From: Dyadobacter jiangsuensis
Lineage (GTDB): Bacteria > Bacteroidota > Bacteroidia > Cytophagales > Spirosomataceae
DNA: 64,000 nucleotides
Direction: 5' to 3'
Assembly (NCBI RefSeq): GCF_003014695.1
Contig: NZ_PYAS01000001.1
Coordinates: 186,001-250,000, forward strand
Of this stretch, positions 7,818 to 16,223 are shown piece by piece. The position numbers and the translations under genes were made by a program. Below the pieces are notes generated by a model. The model ran no database searches and was not told where the DNA came from. It was given only the letters and a program-made list of their open reading frames with translations. Numbering within the stretch: the first letter of the stretch is position 1; every line of letters starts with the position of its first letter.

Positions 7818-9140
7818 TCAGTTTTGTCTGATCCCTTCAAAATTAAAGAGCATTAATAAACTTCTGGCCTGCATCTTGAACAGTATCCTTGTCGACCGGA
7901 AAAGTAGCCCGCTGAAGATCGCTGCAACAGATTGAGAAATGGTGGTGGCAATAGCCGCTCCCAGGGCTCCGTATTTGGGAATCAGGAAAATATTCAGGAG
8001 TATGTTGGCAACCAAACCGAGCAGCGTGCGATACAGGCTGAATCTTTGCAGATTTTCTACAACCAGGTACTGGGTGGTGGCAACACCCAGGAACATAGGT
8101 ACGAGCGCCCAGATATGCACCGAAAGAATACTGCCGGCAGCAGCAAACTCCGACCCAAACAGGACCTGGATAATCTGATTGGAGAACAGGGTGGTGACAA
8201 TTGCCAGTGCCAACGATATCCGCATCATCCAGTTCACCAGAAACTGAATTTTTTGAATGAAAGCTTCTTTGCTGATCTTTTTGGCGTTCACCAAAGAGGG
8301 CAGGAAGCTGCCGGAAATGGCCATGGGCAAGAACACAAAAACGTCCGATATTTTGATGGCCGAACTAAAAAGTCCGAGTTCTTCTTCTCCCACCATGTTG
8401 GCAATCATGATCTGATCGAGCCGCACGTAGAGGATAACGGCCAGACTGGCCAGGATAAATGGCCAACCCTCTTTCAGCAGGTTCACGGCCATCGATTTAC
8501 TGAATCTCCAGTTAAAGATGTTGTTATTTCGCTGGTAAACAACGAGCAGAAAGATATACGACAATGCGGCTTCCAATCCCATTGCGGCAGCAAACCAAAG
8601 TATTGGCTTCTGACTTATAATGAGATACATGCGCACAATGGCGCCCAGTACGTACGCGATGTTTTTCGATATGATGGTGTACTTCGACTGGAGCCGGGAC
8701 TGGAACTCCAGATCGATCAGGTCGAGCGGAACGATCACCACATTTAACGACAGGAAGGCGAACAGCCAGTAGTATTCCGGCTCCAAATGCTCCACATAGA
8801 AGTAACCCGCTACAAATAGCAGCAGAAAGGGGAGGAGCATGACCCGGATGAAAAATGACGTGCCCAGTGTCTCGTTTTTCAAGTCGGGATGCTGTAAAAT
8901 CTCCTTCGTTAAAAAACCGTCCATACCCAGCTTGGCCACTGTCATCAGGATGGTTATGAAAGCGGAAACGTAGTTGAGCTTGCCCCATTGCGTGGGTCCG
9001 AGATACCTTGCTACCCAAATACCTACCACCAACCCAATGACCAGTTTTAATACCTTATCGAACGATAGCCAGAAAATGTTCAGGATAACGGGCCCCCGAA
9101 TCTTGGCCTTCACATTTTCGATAATACTATTTTGAGTCAT
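7818..9140 (-). CDS. Polysaccharide flippase, Wzx/MATE-like
   Basis: About 440 residues, with some 12 predicted membrane helices and the N-terminal pattern NIFWLSFDKVLKLVIGLVVGIWVARYLGP typical of Wzx/RfbX O-unit flippases. It would move undecaprenyl-linked repeat units across the inner membrane to the polymerase. ATG 9140 (MTQNSII) was chosen over the upstream codon at 9200 because family members start shortly before the first helix; the extra 20 residues have no family character. It shares the operon with glycosyltransferases and GDP-mannose dehydratase, and a Wzy-like protein lies at 12603. Confidence 0.9.
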   Translation of the reverse strand: MTQNSIIENVKAKIRGPVILNIFWLSFDKVLKLVIGLVVGIWVARYLGPTQWGKLNYVSAFITILMTVAKLGMDGFLTKEILQHPDLKNETLGTSFFIRVMLLPFLLLFVAGYFYVEHLEPEYYWLFAFLSLNVVIVPLDLIDLEFQSRLQSKYTIISKNIAYVLGAIVRMYLIISQKPILWFAAAMGLEAALSYIFLLVVYQRNNNIFNWRFSKSMAVNLLKEGWPFILASLAVILYVRLDQIMIANMVGEEELGLFSSAIKISDVFVFLPMAISGSFLPSLVNAKKISKEAFIQKIQFLVNWMMRISLALAIVTTLFSNQIIQVLFGSEFAAAGSILSVHIWALVPMFLGVATTQYLVVENLQRFSLYRTLLGLVANILLNIFLIPKYGALGAAIATTISQSVAAIFSGLLFRSTRILFKMQARSLLMLFNFEGIRQN

Positions 9141-9269
9141 CAACAAGCAACAAATTAATTCATCAGGCAACCTACCTAATTTTTCGCGATTTTCGGCCAT
9201 AGTGCAGCGCAGCGGGTGCTCCGGCCCATTGCTCCATTGGCGGAAACCGCCCCCGGCAGGGGTTCTGGC

Positions 9270-10289
9270 CTAACGAGGTATATGAATGTGTCCGGATTGG
9301 CCGTTTGGCCGGAGGGTGGTCAAATGCTGTCCGGCTTGCGTATTCGCAATTTCCTCTTCGATCAGCATGTCGAGAACTTGGTAAAAATTCAGATTGTAAT
9401 CCCATCCCAGTTCGGCTTTTGCCTCACTGTTGTCTCCGTAGATATCTTCAATGTCTGTCAACCGGCTAAGGTCCTTGTCGATGACGATCCTGCTGGTGTC
9501 CAGACCCAGTCTGGAAAAAACATGGTGTACAATATCTTCCAAAAGGATACTGGCCCCTGAACAAATGATGTAATCTTTCGCCACTTCATTTTGTTGGGTG
9601 AGCCACATCGCTTCCACATATTTGGGAGAATATCCGAAGTCTCTCCGGACTTTCAGGTTGCCGACCCTTAAGACCATCTCAGGATCCGAAGTCATTTTAA
9701 GAGCCTCCACAATTACCTTCTTCACAAAGAAGTTCGACGATCTCAAATAGGACTCGTGGTTAAAGAGCACCCCGGTGCAGCAACGCAGCTTGTAAGCTTC
9801 CCTGTAATTGACAATCATCCAGAATGCCGATGCTTTACTGATCGCGTACGGGCTCAACGGATACATAGGCGAGCTGATCCGTACAGGCAGCTCGGATACC
9901 ATTCCATACATCTCCGAACTCGAAGCCTGGTAGAATTTGGTCTTTTTATCGTAGAGCCGGATCGCTTCCAGAAAGTTCAGGACCGAAACGACATTGAATT
10001 TGATCGTTTCGATAGGATATTCGAAGGATAGCCCTACTGAGCTCTGGGCAGCGAGGTTGTAAATCTCGTCGGGGCGATATTTGGCAAGTAATCGTAAAAT
10101 AGAAGCCTGTTCCCATAAATCACATAACTCCAGGGTAACCTGGTTATGAATTCCAAGGTACTCCAACCCGGTTAGTTTGCGGTTCAGGTCTCTGACTACA
10201 CCTACTACTTTGTAGCCTTTTGACAACAAAAGTTGCGCGAGGTAAGCCCCGTCTTGTCCTGATATTCCGGTAATGATGGCTACCTTCAT
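9270..10289 (-). CDS. gmd: GDP-mannose 4,6-dehydratase
   Basis: The 339-residue enzyme converts GDP-D-mannose to GDP-4-keto-6-deoxy-D-mannose. It is an extended SDR with the NADP-binding motif GISGQDG at residues 8-14, the SSSEMYG segment at 123-129 and the YAISK catalytic motif (Tyr148, Lys152), all characteristic of Gmd. Its length is normal for the family. The product is the branch point to GDP-L-fucose, GDP-D-rhamnose or GDP-perosamine, but no Fcl, Rmd or Per gene is in the window. Its ATG overlaps the stop codon of the upstream glycosyltransferase by four bases, so the two are translationally coupled. Confidence 0.93.
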   Translation of the reverse strand: MKVAIITGISGQDGAYLAQLLLSKGYKVVGVVRDLNRKLTGLEYLGIHNQVTLELCDLWEQASILRLLAKYRPDEIYNLAAQSSVGLSFEYPIETIKFNVVSVLNFLEAIRLYDKKTKFYQASSSEMYGMVSELPVRISSPMYPLSPYAISKASAFWMIVNYREAYKLRCCTGVLFNHESYLRSSNFFVKKVIVEALKMTSDPEMVLRVGNLKVRRDFGYSPKYVEAMWLTQQNEVAKDYIICSGASILLEDIVHHVFSRLGLDTSRIVIDKDLSRLTDIEDIYGDNSEAKAELGWDYNLNFYQVLDMLIEEEIANTQAGQHLTTLRPNGQSGHIHIPR

Positions 10290-11389
10290 AGTGCTGATTT
10301 ATAAATGTCCAGGGTTTCCGACGATACCCTCTCCCACGAAAATTTGGCGGCTTGCTGATGACCCTTCTCACGATACTCATCACGCAGTTTCGGGTCGTAA
10401 TAGAACTGCTCGCATTTTTGAAGTATGTCCGCGTGATTCTCCGGATCTACATACAAGGCCGCGTCCTGGCCAATTTCTGGTAATGAACTCACATTGCTCA
10501 GTATGGTCGGGCAATGGCAATTGAATGCCTCCAGGGCCGGCAGGCCGAAACCCTCGTACAGACTTGGAAAGACGAAAAAGAGTGCATTCGTATAAAGTGT
10601 GGCCAGCCGCTTGTCATCGACAGGTATCTGCAACAGCTGCTTTTCAACACCTAATTTCCCGATCAGCTTCTGTTCTTCATCATTAAATTTACCCCCGCCT
10701 GCGCAGATCAACTTCAGCGACTTTTCCCGCAGAAGCAGCGGTTGTACAGCTTCCAGGAATAGTGCAAAATTTTTATACCCCAGGCGGTTTCCTACAAAAA
10801 GGATATAATCGCCCCAGTGACTGTCGGGCGCGAGCGTATTGGGCAAAAACGAGCTCGCCAAATGCGTTACGGACACCCGTTCTTCCGGAATGCCGTAATA
10901 GTCAATGATATCTTTTTTCGTATTGTGTGATATCGCAATAACCTTCGAAGCATTTTTCAGCATCACTTTTCTGCTGGCAATGACTTCGTCCATGTTGGCC
11001 AGAAGCGTTGGATACCGGTCCGAAAATTTCTCGTGAATCAGATCATAAAATGTGACAACAAAAGGCTTGCTGGCCGGTTTGGTGTTCAGGAAGTAGGGGT
11101 CGTAATACGTCGGATGAAAAACATCGTAGTTCCCTTTCTTCAGAAGTCTGTTCGAAACGAGCTGGTTAAGGTGCTCCTTTACTTTCTGGCGTCCTTTGAA
11201 CTGAAATGGGATGAAACTCCGAGAGTTGAAAAATTCCCTATCTTTCATGAATTCATTCTCCGAAAAATAAATGCTGTTCTGACATTCATTTCCGAGTGAG
11301 GTCAATCCCTTTGACAGCTCGTAGAAATATCGGGATATTCCCCCATAGTTCTGGTTACTGTAAATCTGGTGATCGAAGAGTATTCTCAT
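10286..11389 (-). CDS. Glycosyltransferase family 4
   Basis: This 367-residue GT-B enzyme begins MRILFDHQIYSNQNYGGISRYFYEL, where the glycine-rich loop of GT4 is visible. Its C-terminal half holds ILFVGNRLGYKN and the conserved donor-site motif EGFGLPALEAF (two Glu residues seven apart). It likely transfers a sugar, often mannose or a 6-deoxyhexose, to the polysaccharide repeat unit; coupling to gmd by a four-base overlap makes a GDP-6-deoxysugar an attractive but unproven donor. Its start lies inside the 3' end of the upstream methyltransferase gene (35-base overlap). Confidence 0.93.
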   Translation of the reverse strand: MRILFDHQIYSNQNYGGISRYFYELSKGLTSLGNECQNSIYFSENEFMKDREFFNSRSFIPFQFKGRQKVKEHLNQLVSNRLLKKGNYDVFHPTYYDPYFLNTKPASKPFVVTFYDLIHEKFSDRYPTLLANMDEVIASRKVMLKNASKVIAISHNTKKDIIDYYGIPEERVSVTHLASSFLPNTLAPDSHWGDYILFVGNRLGYKNFALFLEAVQPLLLREKSLKLICAGGGKFNDEEQKLIGKLGVEKQLLQIPVDDKRLATLYTNALFFVFPSLYEGFGLPALEAFNCHCPTILSNVSSLPEIGQDAALYVDPENHADILQKCEQFYYDPKLRDEYREKGHQQAAKFSWERVSSETLDIYKSAL

Positions 11390-12191
11390 TACTGGCGATA
11401 GAGTTTTTAATATAATCGAAATCTTTTTGTAATAGCGATTTCCGACTTTGCGCTTTCGCGATCATCAAAGCAACCTTAGACTTCAGCGAGAGGCGAAACA
11501 ATAGCGGATTCAGCTTCCGCCGTGTGATCAAGTGAAGTGTGTGCGAATCTGTGTAATAGTTGCAGTTGAATTTCTGCGCAAGCTTTCGCAATGCATTTTC
11601 TGAATACAATGCGATATGCTGACCAGTTTCTGGGGTGAAATACCACCAGTCGCGGGCGGAGCTTAAAGGTCGGTTGGGAATAAGTTCTGTCGAGAAAAAA
11701 ACGGAGTCCGAAAGTTGAAGCATCTTTTCCAGTTCGGCAGCAGGATCGTCCAAATGCTCGAATAGTTCAAATGCCGTCAAAAGCTCATATTTGCTTACCG
11801 GACTATCTTCGAAATCAAAATGCTTTGCAAAAATGTTTTCGCAATAGGTATCATATCTGTAATAATCAAACCCCAGGTCGCGCATAATGCGCACAAGCAT
11901 TCCGTACCCCCCACCGTAATCTAAAAACGTCCCTGTCTTATTAAAAAAGGATAGAATCAAGGAAGATACCTGTCTGGAAATACCAATATTCCGACCGACA
12001 AGGCCGATGTCCAGAGAGGTGATAGCAGAGGCGTAGGCTTCGTTAAGCCAGTAAGGCGATTCAGTTTGAATAAACTGGCAAGCAGTACATTGGTAATAGT
12101 GTATTTGATACCGTTGTAATATGGTTGTCTTACTATCGAATAATAGTTTAGACTCGCCCTCACAAATCTTACAATGCATATATAGTGTCAA
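11355..12191 (-). CDS. Zinc-ribbon class I SAM methyltransferase, first gene of the polysaccharide operon
   Basis: The 278-residue protein starts with a CKIC...CTAC four-cysteine knot, then a methyltransferase core with LDYGGGYGMLV (motif I) and ELFEHLDDP. This architecture is seen in sugar C- and O-methyltransferases and related polysaccharide-locus enzymes. A second possible ATG lies at 12179 (MHCKIC), only four residues in. It is the first gene after the promoter at 12253-12284. Methylation of a nucleotide sugar or chain end is likely, but the substrate is not visible. Confidence 0.85.
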   Translation of the reverse strand: MTLYMHCKICEGESKLLFDSKTTILQRYQIHYYQCTACQFIQTESPYWLNEAYASAITSLDIGLVGRNIGISRQVSSLILSFFNKTGTFLDYGGGYGMLVRIMRDLGFDYYRYDTYCENIFAKHFDFEDSPVSKYELLTAFELFEHLDDPAAELEKMLQLSDSVFFSTELIPNRPLSSARDWWYFTPETGQHIALYSENALRKLAQKFNCNYYTDSHTLHLITRRKLNPLLFRLSLKSKVALMIAKAQSRKSLLQKDFDYIKNSIASNENTLRSPDLQ

Positions 12192-12602
12192 TGGGTAAAT
12201 GGCACACCTATTCGGCCCCCTTTTCGATTGAATTGCACTTAGCAGCGCCGTTCAAATATAAGCATATTGATTTTAATCATGCAAGTTTCCGCTTTTTTGA
12301 ATGGGTATTGTGAGCGCGCGTTTTATCGGTTGCAGCATAAGCCGGTTTTGTAAAAAAAGGGTTGGCGGTTAAATACTTATGTGTTTTGGTGGTATTTTTC
12401 TGATGAAAATTTGAATTATGCATGGAGATTGCTACCTGAAACGGGAATAGGTTAATCTCGATATTAGCGTGTAGAATTTATTTGAAGGCGTTATAACTCT
12501 GGTTATGGCCAGCAGGGAGGAGGTGTCCGAACCCTGGTTTTTGTCTGATGTGTAGAATTCTTTCTATATAAATCCTGCTGCAATGCGGAATTTTATCAGG
12601 AT
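12192..12602. other. Divergent intergenic region between polysaccharide operon and Wzy-like gene
   Basis: This 411-base AT-rich stretch has no coding region I can support. It carries the minus-strand promoter at 12253-12284. Toward the plus-strand gene there is only a weak candidate (TTTTTG, 21 bases, then TATATAAA, around 12540-12573). No repeat or RNA structure is evident. Confidence 0.6.
12253..12284 (-). promoter_or_regulatory. Promoter of the polysaccharide operon
   Basis: On the minus strand, TTG (12284-12282) is followed after exactly 21 bases by TATATTTG (12260-12253), a perfect fit to the Bacteroidota consensus TTG-N19-21-TAnnTTTG. Transcription would begin near 12246, giving a leader of about 55 bases before the methyltransferase start at 12191. 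The match is seen directly; activity is inferred. Confidence 0.7.
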
Positions 12603-14057
12603 GTGCACGTTACAAATTCTGTTCATATCTTTACCGCGGCAGATGGCTGTTGCTTTCTTCTGCATGGAGAGCGCTTTCAACTAAAAGACCGAAAAGTGGC
12701 AAGTGAATTTTTTGTAGGTCCTATTCTCGATGACTGGCTTAAATACGGCCTGATCTACGGTGTGATCGTGTGCACGTACCTGCTGCTATACAGGAAAATA
12801 TACTGGGGAATATTTGACCCGATGTTCCTGACTACCATTAATTTAAGTGGCGGTGCTTTCTGCGTATACTTTCTCTATGCGGATCAGGCCCTCAAACCTG
12901 TTTATGGCTGGTCATTCGTCGGTACTGAAATAGCGTTGCTGTGTGGCTTGCACCTGGCCTCGCTGATTCCCGCGCTGCGGCTGGGCAGCCATGAGGAACG
13001 CCTTCCCGAGCCTGAACGCGGCATGACGGAATTCGATGTATTTTGCCTGATTGTTTTCGTTGGCTACACCATTGTGGAGATCGTCAACCTGAAAACGGTC
13101 GGAATTGTGTTGCTGGACGAGGACAATAACCACGTATCGGCATATGGCGGGCATGGTATCATCAGGGCATTTTTGGTGTCTTTTAGGACATTGGCGACAT
13201 TCACGCTGTACTATAAACTACTGTTGCTCAAAAAGAGGCTGAACATTTTTGAGCTGTTTATCTGTCTGGTGTTGCTGATTGACCTTGCGACGAGCGGATC
13301 GAAAAGTGCAGTCGTCGTCTTTTTCGTCAATTTTTTCCTGACGAGCTACCCGTTGATTTTGCATGGAAAAATGAAGCAGGTGAAAATTTCGTTCCCGCTT
13401 CTGATGTTGCTGGCTGCATTTCCCGTTGCAATTGTGATGATTTCGGTCGGGGCGTCAGCCGCAAGTGCCGTGCAGCAGGTAATGCTGAGGTTTATGGCGA
13501 GCGGCGATATTTTTCTGCTCGGTTATTATGACGACGTAATGGCTACCATTCAGGAGACCTCTTTCCTGAAATATGCGTTTTACCCGGGCTGGGGTACAAT
13601 CCTGAAAAATCTTGGCTTTGAGATTATTCCCCCCGAACCGGTCGGGGTTGACGTTTTCGCATTTTATACCGATCGCCGAACATCGGGGGCGAATGGTCGA
13701 TATAACTACTTGGCCTACCATTTTTTTGGTTTGTGGGGAGGGATATTGTATGCTCTGATTATTGGTTTGCTGGTAGGGTACCTGCGAAAAATCTATGTCA
13801 AGTTTAATCCTACCGCAATCAGTTATTTCGGGTTTCTCTTCATCGTAATATTGATCAGCTGTTCAACCCGTTTGATAGACGACCTGCTGTTGTTTGGCAA
13901 TACGAGCTTTTGGGCCCTGTTTTTTTTAACCAGTTGCTACGTCGCCGCAAAGCTGGTCTATCTCGTATTGAAAGTTCTGATTGCGTCTCCATCGGGAGCC
14001 GGGCAGGAGGGAGGTAACCTAATCAAAGCGCAGGCGGGAGAAGATGCTGCACCTTAG
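12603..14057 (+). CDS. O-antigen/capsule polymerase-like membrane protein (Wzy-like)
   Basis: A ~484-residue integral membrane protein with about ten to twelve hydrophobic helices and a large loop around residues 330-375 (LKNLGFEIIPPEPVGVDVFAF, then DRRTSGANGRYNYLAYH), the layout of O-antigen polymerases and oligosaccharide repeat-unit polymerases. It would polymerise lipid-linked units flipped by the Wzx protein encoded nearby. The GTG start at 12603 is uncertain: the first ~30 residues look non-conserved, and the in-frame GTG at 12696 (VASEFFVG) would place the start just before the first helix. The protein family is inferred from topology and context, because Wzy sequences are poorly conserved. 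Confidence 0.7.
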   Translation: MHVTNSVHIFTAADGCCFLLHGERFQLKDRKVASEFFVGPILDDWLKYGLIYGVIVCTYLLLYRKIYWGIFDPMFLTTINLSGGAFCVYFLYADQALKPVYGWSFVGTEIALLCGLHLASLIPALRLGSHEERLPEPERGMTEFDVFCLIVFVGYTIVEIVNLKTVGIVLLDEDNNHVSAYGGHGIIRAFLVSFRTLATFTLYYKLLLLKKRLNIFELFICLVLLIDLATSGSKSAVVVFFVNFFLTSYPLILHGKMKQVKISFPLLMLLAAFPVAIVMISVGASAASAVQQVMLRFMASGDIFLLGYYDDVMATIQETSFLKYAFYPGWGTILKNLGFEIIPPEPVGVDVFAFYTDRRTSGANGRYNYLAYHFFGLWGGILYALIIGLLVGYLRKIYVKFNPTAISYFGFLFIVILISCSTRLIDDLLLFGNTSFWALFFLTSCYVAAKLVYLVLKVLIASPSGAGQEGGNLIKAQAGEDAAP

Positions 14058-14117
14058 TTCCCTGAGAGATGAACGTGCACTCGGAGGTCCTCAGGAGTGA
14101 TACGATTACTAACTGCC

Positions 14118-14699
14118 TTATGCCGGCAATATCGGCGTCAACGCTTTTTTGAGCATAGCCGCCAACTGCTGAAACGAGTGAAATCCCGTCACTTTGAAGC
14201 CGGACCCATTCACGGTAAACGTAATGGTAGGGCAGTTGTCGATTTTGTTCGTGCGGATTTTCAGTGCGTCTTTTTGCAAAGCGCGCCGACTAGCCGCACT
14301 GTCGAAATCGGTTCCGAATCGTTGTAAATCGAGAAGGCCATGATTTTCCCGGCTGATTTCCCGCGCCAGGTCTACGAGAACATTCGTGAGCGAAATGTCT
14401 TTTCCGTCGACGAGAGCTGCTTTGCGAAGTGCATTGAGGTAGAGATTCGCAGCCCGTTCAGACTGTAACGACACGGCTTTCACCGCCTGGCACGCCCTGA
14501 TGTTGGATGGTTCGTTGCCCGGCACCGGATTTCGGCCCGCCGCATCACGCGTGGCCATGCAGAACCTGACGTTAATCAGTTCACTGAATTTTGTTGTGAA
14601 TTCATGCCAATGCTGTTGCATCCGCCAACTGACAGGGCATAACGGTTGTGTGTAGTATACGACGTTAACAATGGTGCGGTTCAGGTGGATTGGTTCCAT
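14118..14699 (-). CDS. DsbA/YjbH-like thioredoxin-fold protein with a CPVS active site
   Basis: This 193-residue thioredoxin-fold protein has YYTQPLCPVSW near the N-terminus, placing Cys21-Pro-Val-Ser24 where a CxxC would be, and a cis-proline motif NCPTITF near residue 160. An inserted helical domain lies between them, as in DsbA. There is no signal peptide, so it should be cytoplasmic. This matches the YjbH/SpxH-like group, whose Bacillus member is a protease adaptor, rather than a periplasmic oxidase. The ATG at 14699 (MEPIHLN) was preferred to a TTG at 14747. The downstream polymerase gene is convergent, with no obvious terminator between them. Confidence 0.75.
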   Translation of the reverse strand: MEPIHLNRTIVNVVYYTQPLCPVSWRMQQHWHEFTTKFSELINVRFCMATRDAAGRNPVPGNEPSNIRACQAVKAVSLQSERAANLYLNALRKAALVDGKDISLTNVLVDLAREISRENHGLLDLQRFGTDFDSAASRRALQKDALKIRTNKIDNCPTITFTVNGSGFKVTGFHSFQQLAAMLKKALTPILPA

Positions 14700-14819
14700 T
14701 TTTCTTTCGATAAGTTTCAGCACTTCCGTGGTGCATAGAATCCCCAAAAGGCATGCCGTATCGCGTCGAAATACCTCGAAGCCGTAAAGATTAGCCCCGG
14801 TTTACAACAGGTGCCGGAG

Positions 14820-15104
14820 TCAGTTGAACAGATAGCCGCGTTTTATGGCATCTTCCTTAGCGGTTTCCGACCAGCAGATGTAGATATCCCAGGCAGAGGG
14901 AGTTTCCGGTTCGGGGTCCGGAATGGAAAAATGGGTAGCATAAAAGCCGAGTGCTTTCAATTCGACAATAACGGCTTCTACGATATTACCGCCGGGATTG
15001 TTCGCGGGTATGGTGTAAATAAGGTATTGCTTATTTGCGCTTCTGGCCTCGTCGATTTGCGCAATGACGGCCTGGATGAAAAAGTCCTCTCTTTTAGCCG
15101 ACAT
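14820..15104 (-). CDS. Small hypothetical protein (94 residues)
   Basis: I do not recognise this protein. It is 94 residues, starts MSAKREDFFIQAVIAQIDEARSA and has a central segment IVEAVIVELKALGFYATHFSI, giving an alternating helix-strand pattern with no membrane segment or cysteine motif. The ATG start, balanced composition and free-standing position between the DsbA-like gene and the divergent AraC gene (133 bases away) support a real gene. No function is proposed. Confidence 0.6.
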   Translation of the reverse strand: MSAKREDFFIQAVIAQIDEARSANKQYLIYTIPANNPGGNIVEAVIVELKALGFYATHFSIPDPEPETPSAWDIYICWSETAKEDAIKRGYLFN

Positions 15105-15237
15105 ATCGCTTGAATGATAAATAACGGGGATTTGGCAAAACTCAGGTGTCCGGATCTAATTTCACTTGTAAACAGAGGCTAACTTCCCGGGCACAATAAT
15201 TGCTGCAAAATGCAGTTCGGGCCCAACCATAAGCTAT

Positions 15238-16059
15238 ATGTATGCAACAGATGAATTATCGGAAAGGCTCTGGAAAGTATGCCTGCCTTATATATCCAGC
15301 GTGAAAAGTGTGATGGTGCACAAGCATTATTGCTATAAGGTGGCTGTAAGCCTTGACCATCGGATTGAATGCAGTGTGGAAGATTCCACCTACACCGCGA
15401 TGAAAGGGTTTGTAGTTACTGGCAATGCTATGCACAAATGCATATCTCCTGACGGGCCGGTGCTAAGCATCCTGATCGAGCCCCAAAGTCCCTGGGGTAA
15501 CAAGATCGGAGAGATTCTCGGCGGTAAAGACTTTATCCGGTTTGAGGAAATATTGGATGTAGACAGCCTTGGACCTATTCTTCCGCCAAACCATGAGGAT
15601 TTAAAGGATACCGACCTCATTCCCCACATATTCGAACTGATGTTTTTAATAACGGGACTGGAAATTCAGGCCTCAAACCTGATCGACCCCCGTGTGATGC
15701 GGATCCTGGATTATGTGTCCGGGCACCTGACTGCCGACATCACTAACGAGGAAATCGTGGATATCTCCAATCTTTCATTTCACAGGACGCGGCATTTGTT
15801 TGCCGCCGAAATGGGAATCCCCCTATCCCGATACATCTTGTGGCAGCGGCTGCGGTGCACGCTGAAAACAGTCATCGAATCAGGGGAATCGCTCTCGAAA
15901 GTCTGCCGCGATTACCAATTTACCGACCTGTCACATTTTCATAAGACTTTTAAAAACATTTTTGGATTGAACCCCTCGACTTTTTTAGGTGAATGCAGGG
16001 TTATTGTACAGGATGATGCCTACGTTGAAGAAGTTGTTGCCGATGGCGGCGACTTGTAA
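15238..16059 (+). CDS. AraC family regulator, first of a tandem pair
   Basis: A 273-residue regulator whose N-terminal ~150 residues form a cupin-like sensing domain (VEDSTYTAMKGFVVTGNAMHKC) and whose C-terminal ~95 residues form the AraC double helix-turn-helix, with ITNEEIVDISNLSFHRTRHLF for the first motif and CRDYQFTDLSHFHKTFKNIFGLNP for the second. The next gene encodes a clear paralogue. The short inverted repeat CTGCA-AAA-TGCAG at 15203-15215 lies 22 bases before the start and could be an operator. The target genes and ligand are unknown. Confidence 0.9.
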   Translation: MYATDELSERLWKVCLPYISSVKSVMVHKHYCYKVAVSLDHRIECSVEDSTYTAMKGFVVTGNAMHKCISPDGPVLSILIEPQSPWGNKIGEILGGKDFIRFEEILDVDSLGPILPPNHEDLKDTDLIPHIFELMFLITGLEIQASNLIDPRVMRILDYVSGHLTADITNEEIVDISNLSFHRTRHLFAAEMGIPLSRYILWQRLRCTLKTVIESGESLSKVCRDYQFTDLSHFHKTFKNIFGLNPSTFLGECRVIVQDDAYVEEVVADGGDL

Positions 16060-16118
16060 ATAGGGGCTAATATTTAGTGTTTCAGAGGTTTTCTTCTTTC
16101 AAAAGGTTGTGGCGTAGT

Positions 16119-16126
16119 TACGTTTG
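16119..16126 (+). promoter_or_regulatory. Candidate -7 box before the second AraC gene
   Basis: TACGTTTG matches TAnnTTTG and lies 97 bases upstream of the second AraC start. No TTG occurs at the correct spacing, so the second paralogue may have its own promoter but the evidence is weak. Confidence 0.35.
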
Positions 16127-16223
16127 TTTCATTTTAGCGCTCCCTTTACTCGCCTGGTTGGTTTCCGGTCGGAACCACACTCAACATTTTTAAACTTTTT
16201 GAAAGAACGGGGGTAGCGCGTTT

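Noticed and set aside
7932..8747. 271-codon plus-strand frame
   Set aside because: Antisense to the Wzx flippase; rich in Gln, His and Arg with no hydrophobic pattern or family motif.
14062..14100. Weak hairpin CCTGAG...CTCAGG between convergent genes
   Set aside because: The stem is six bases with a long loop and no T-run, so it is not a credible terminator.
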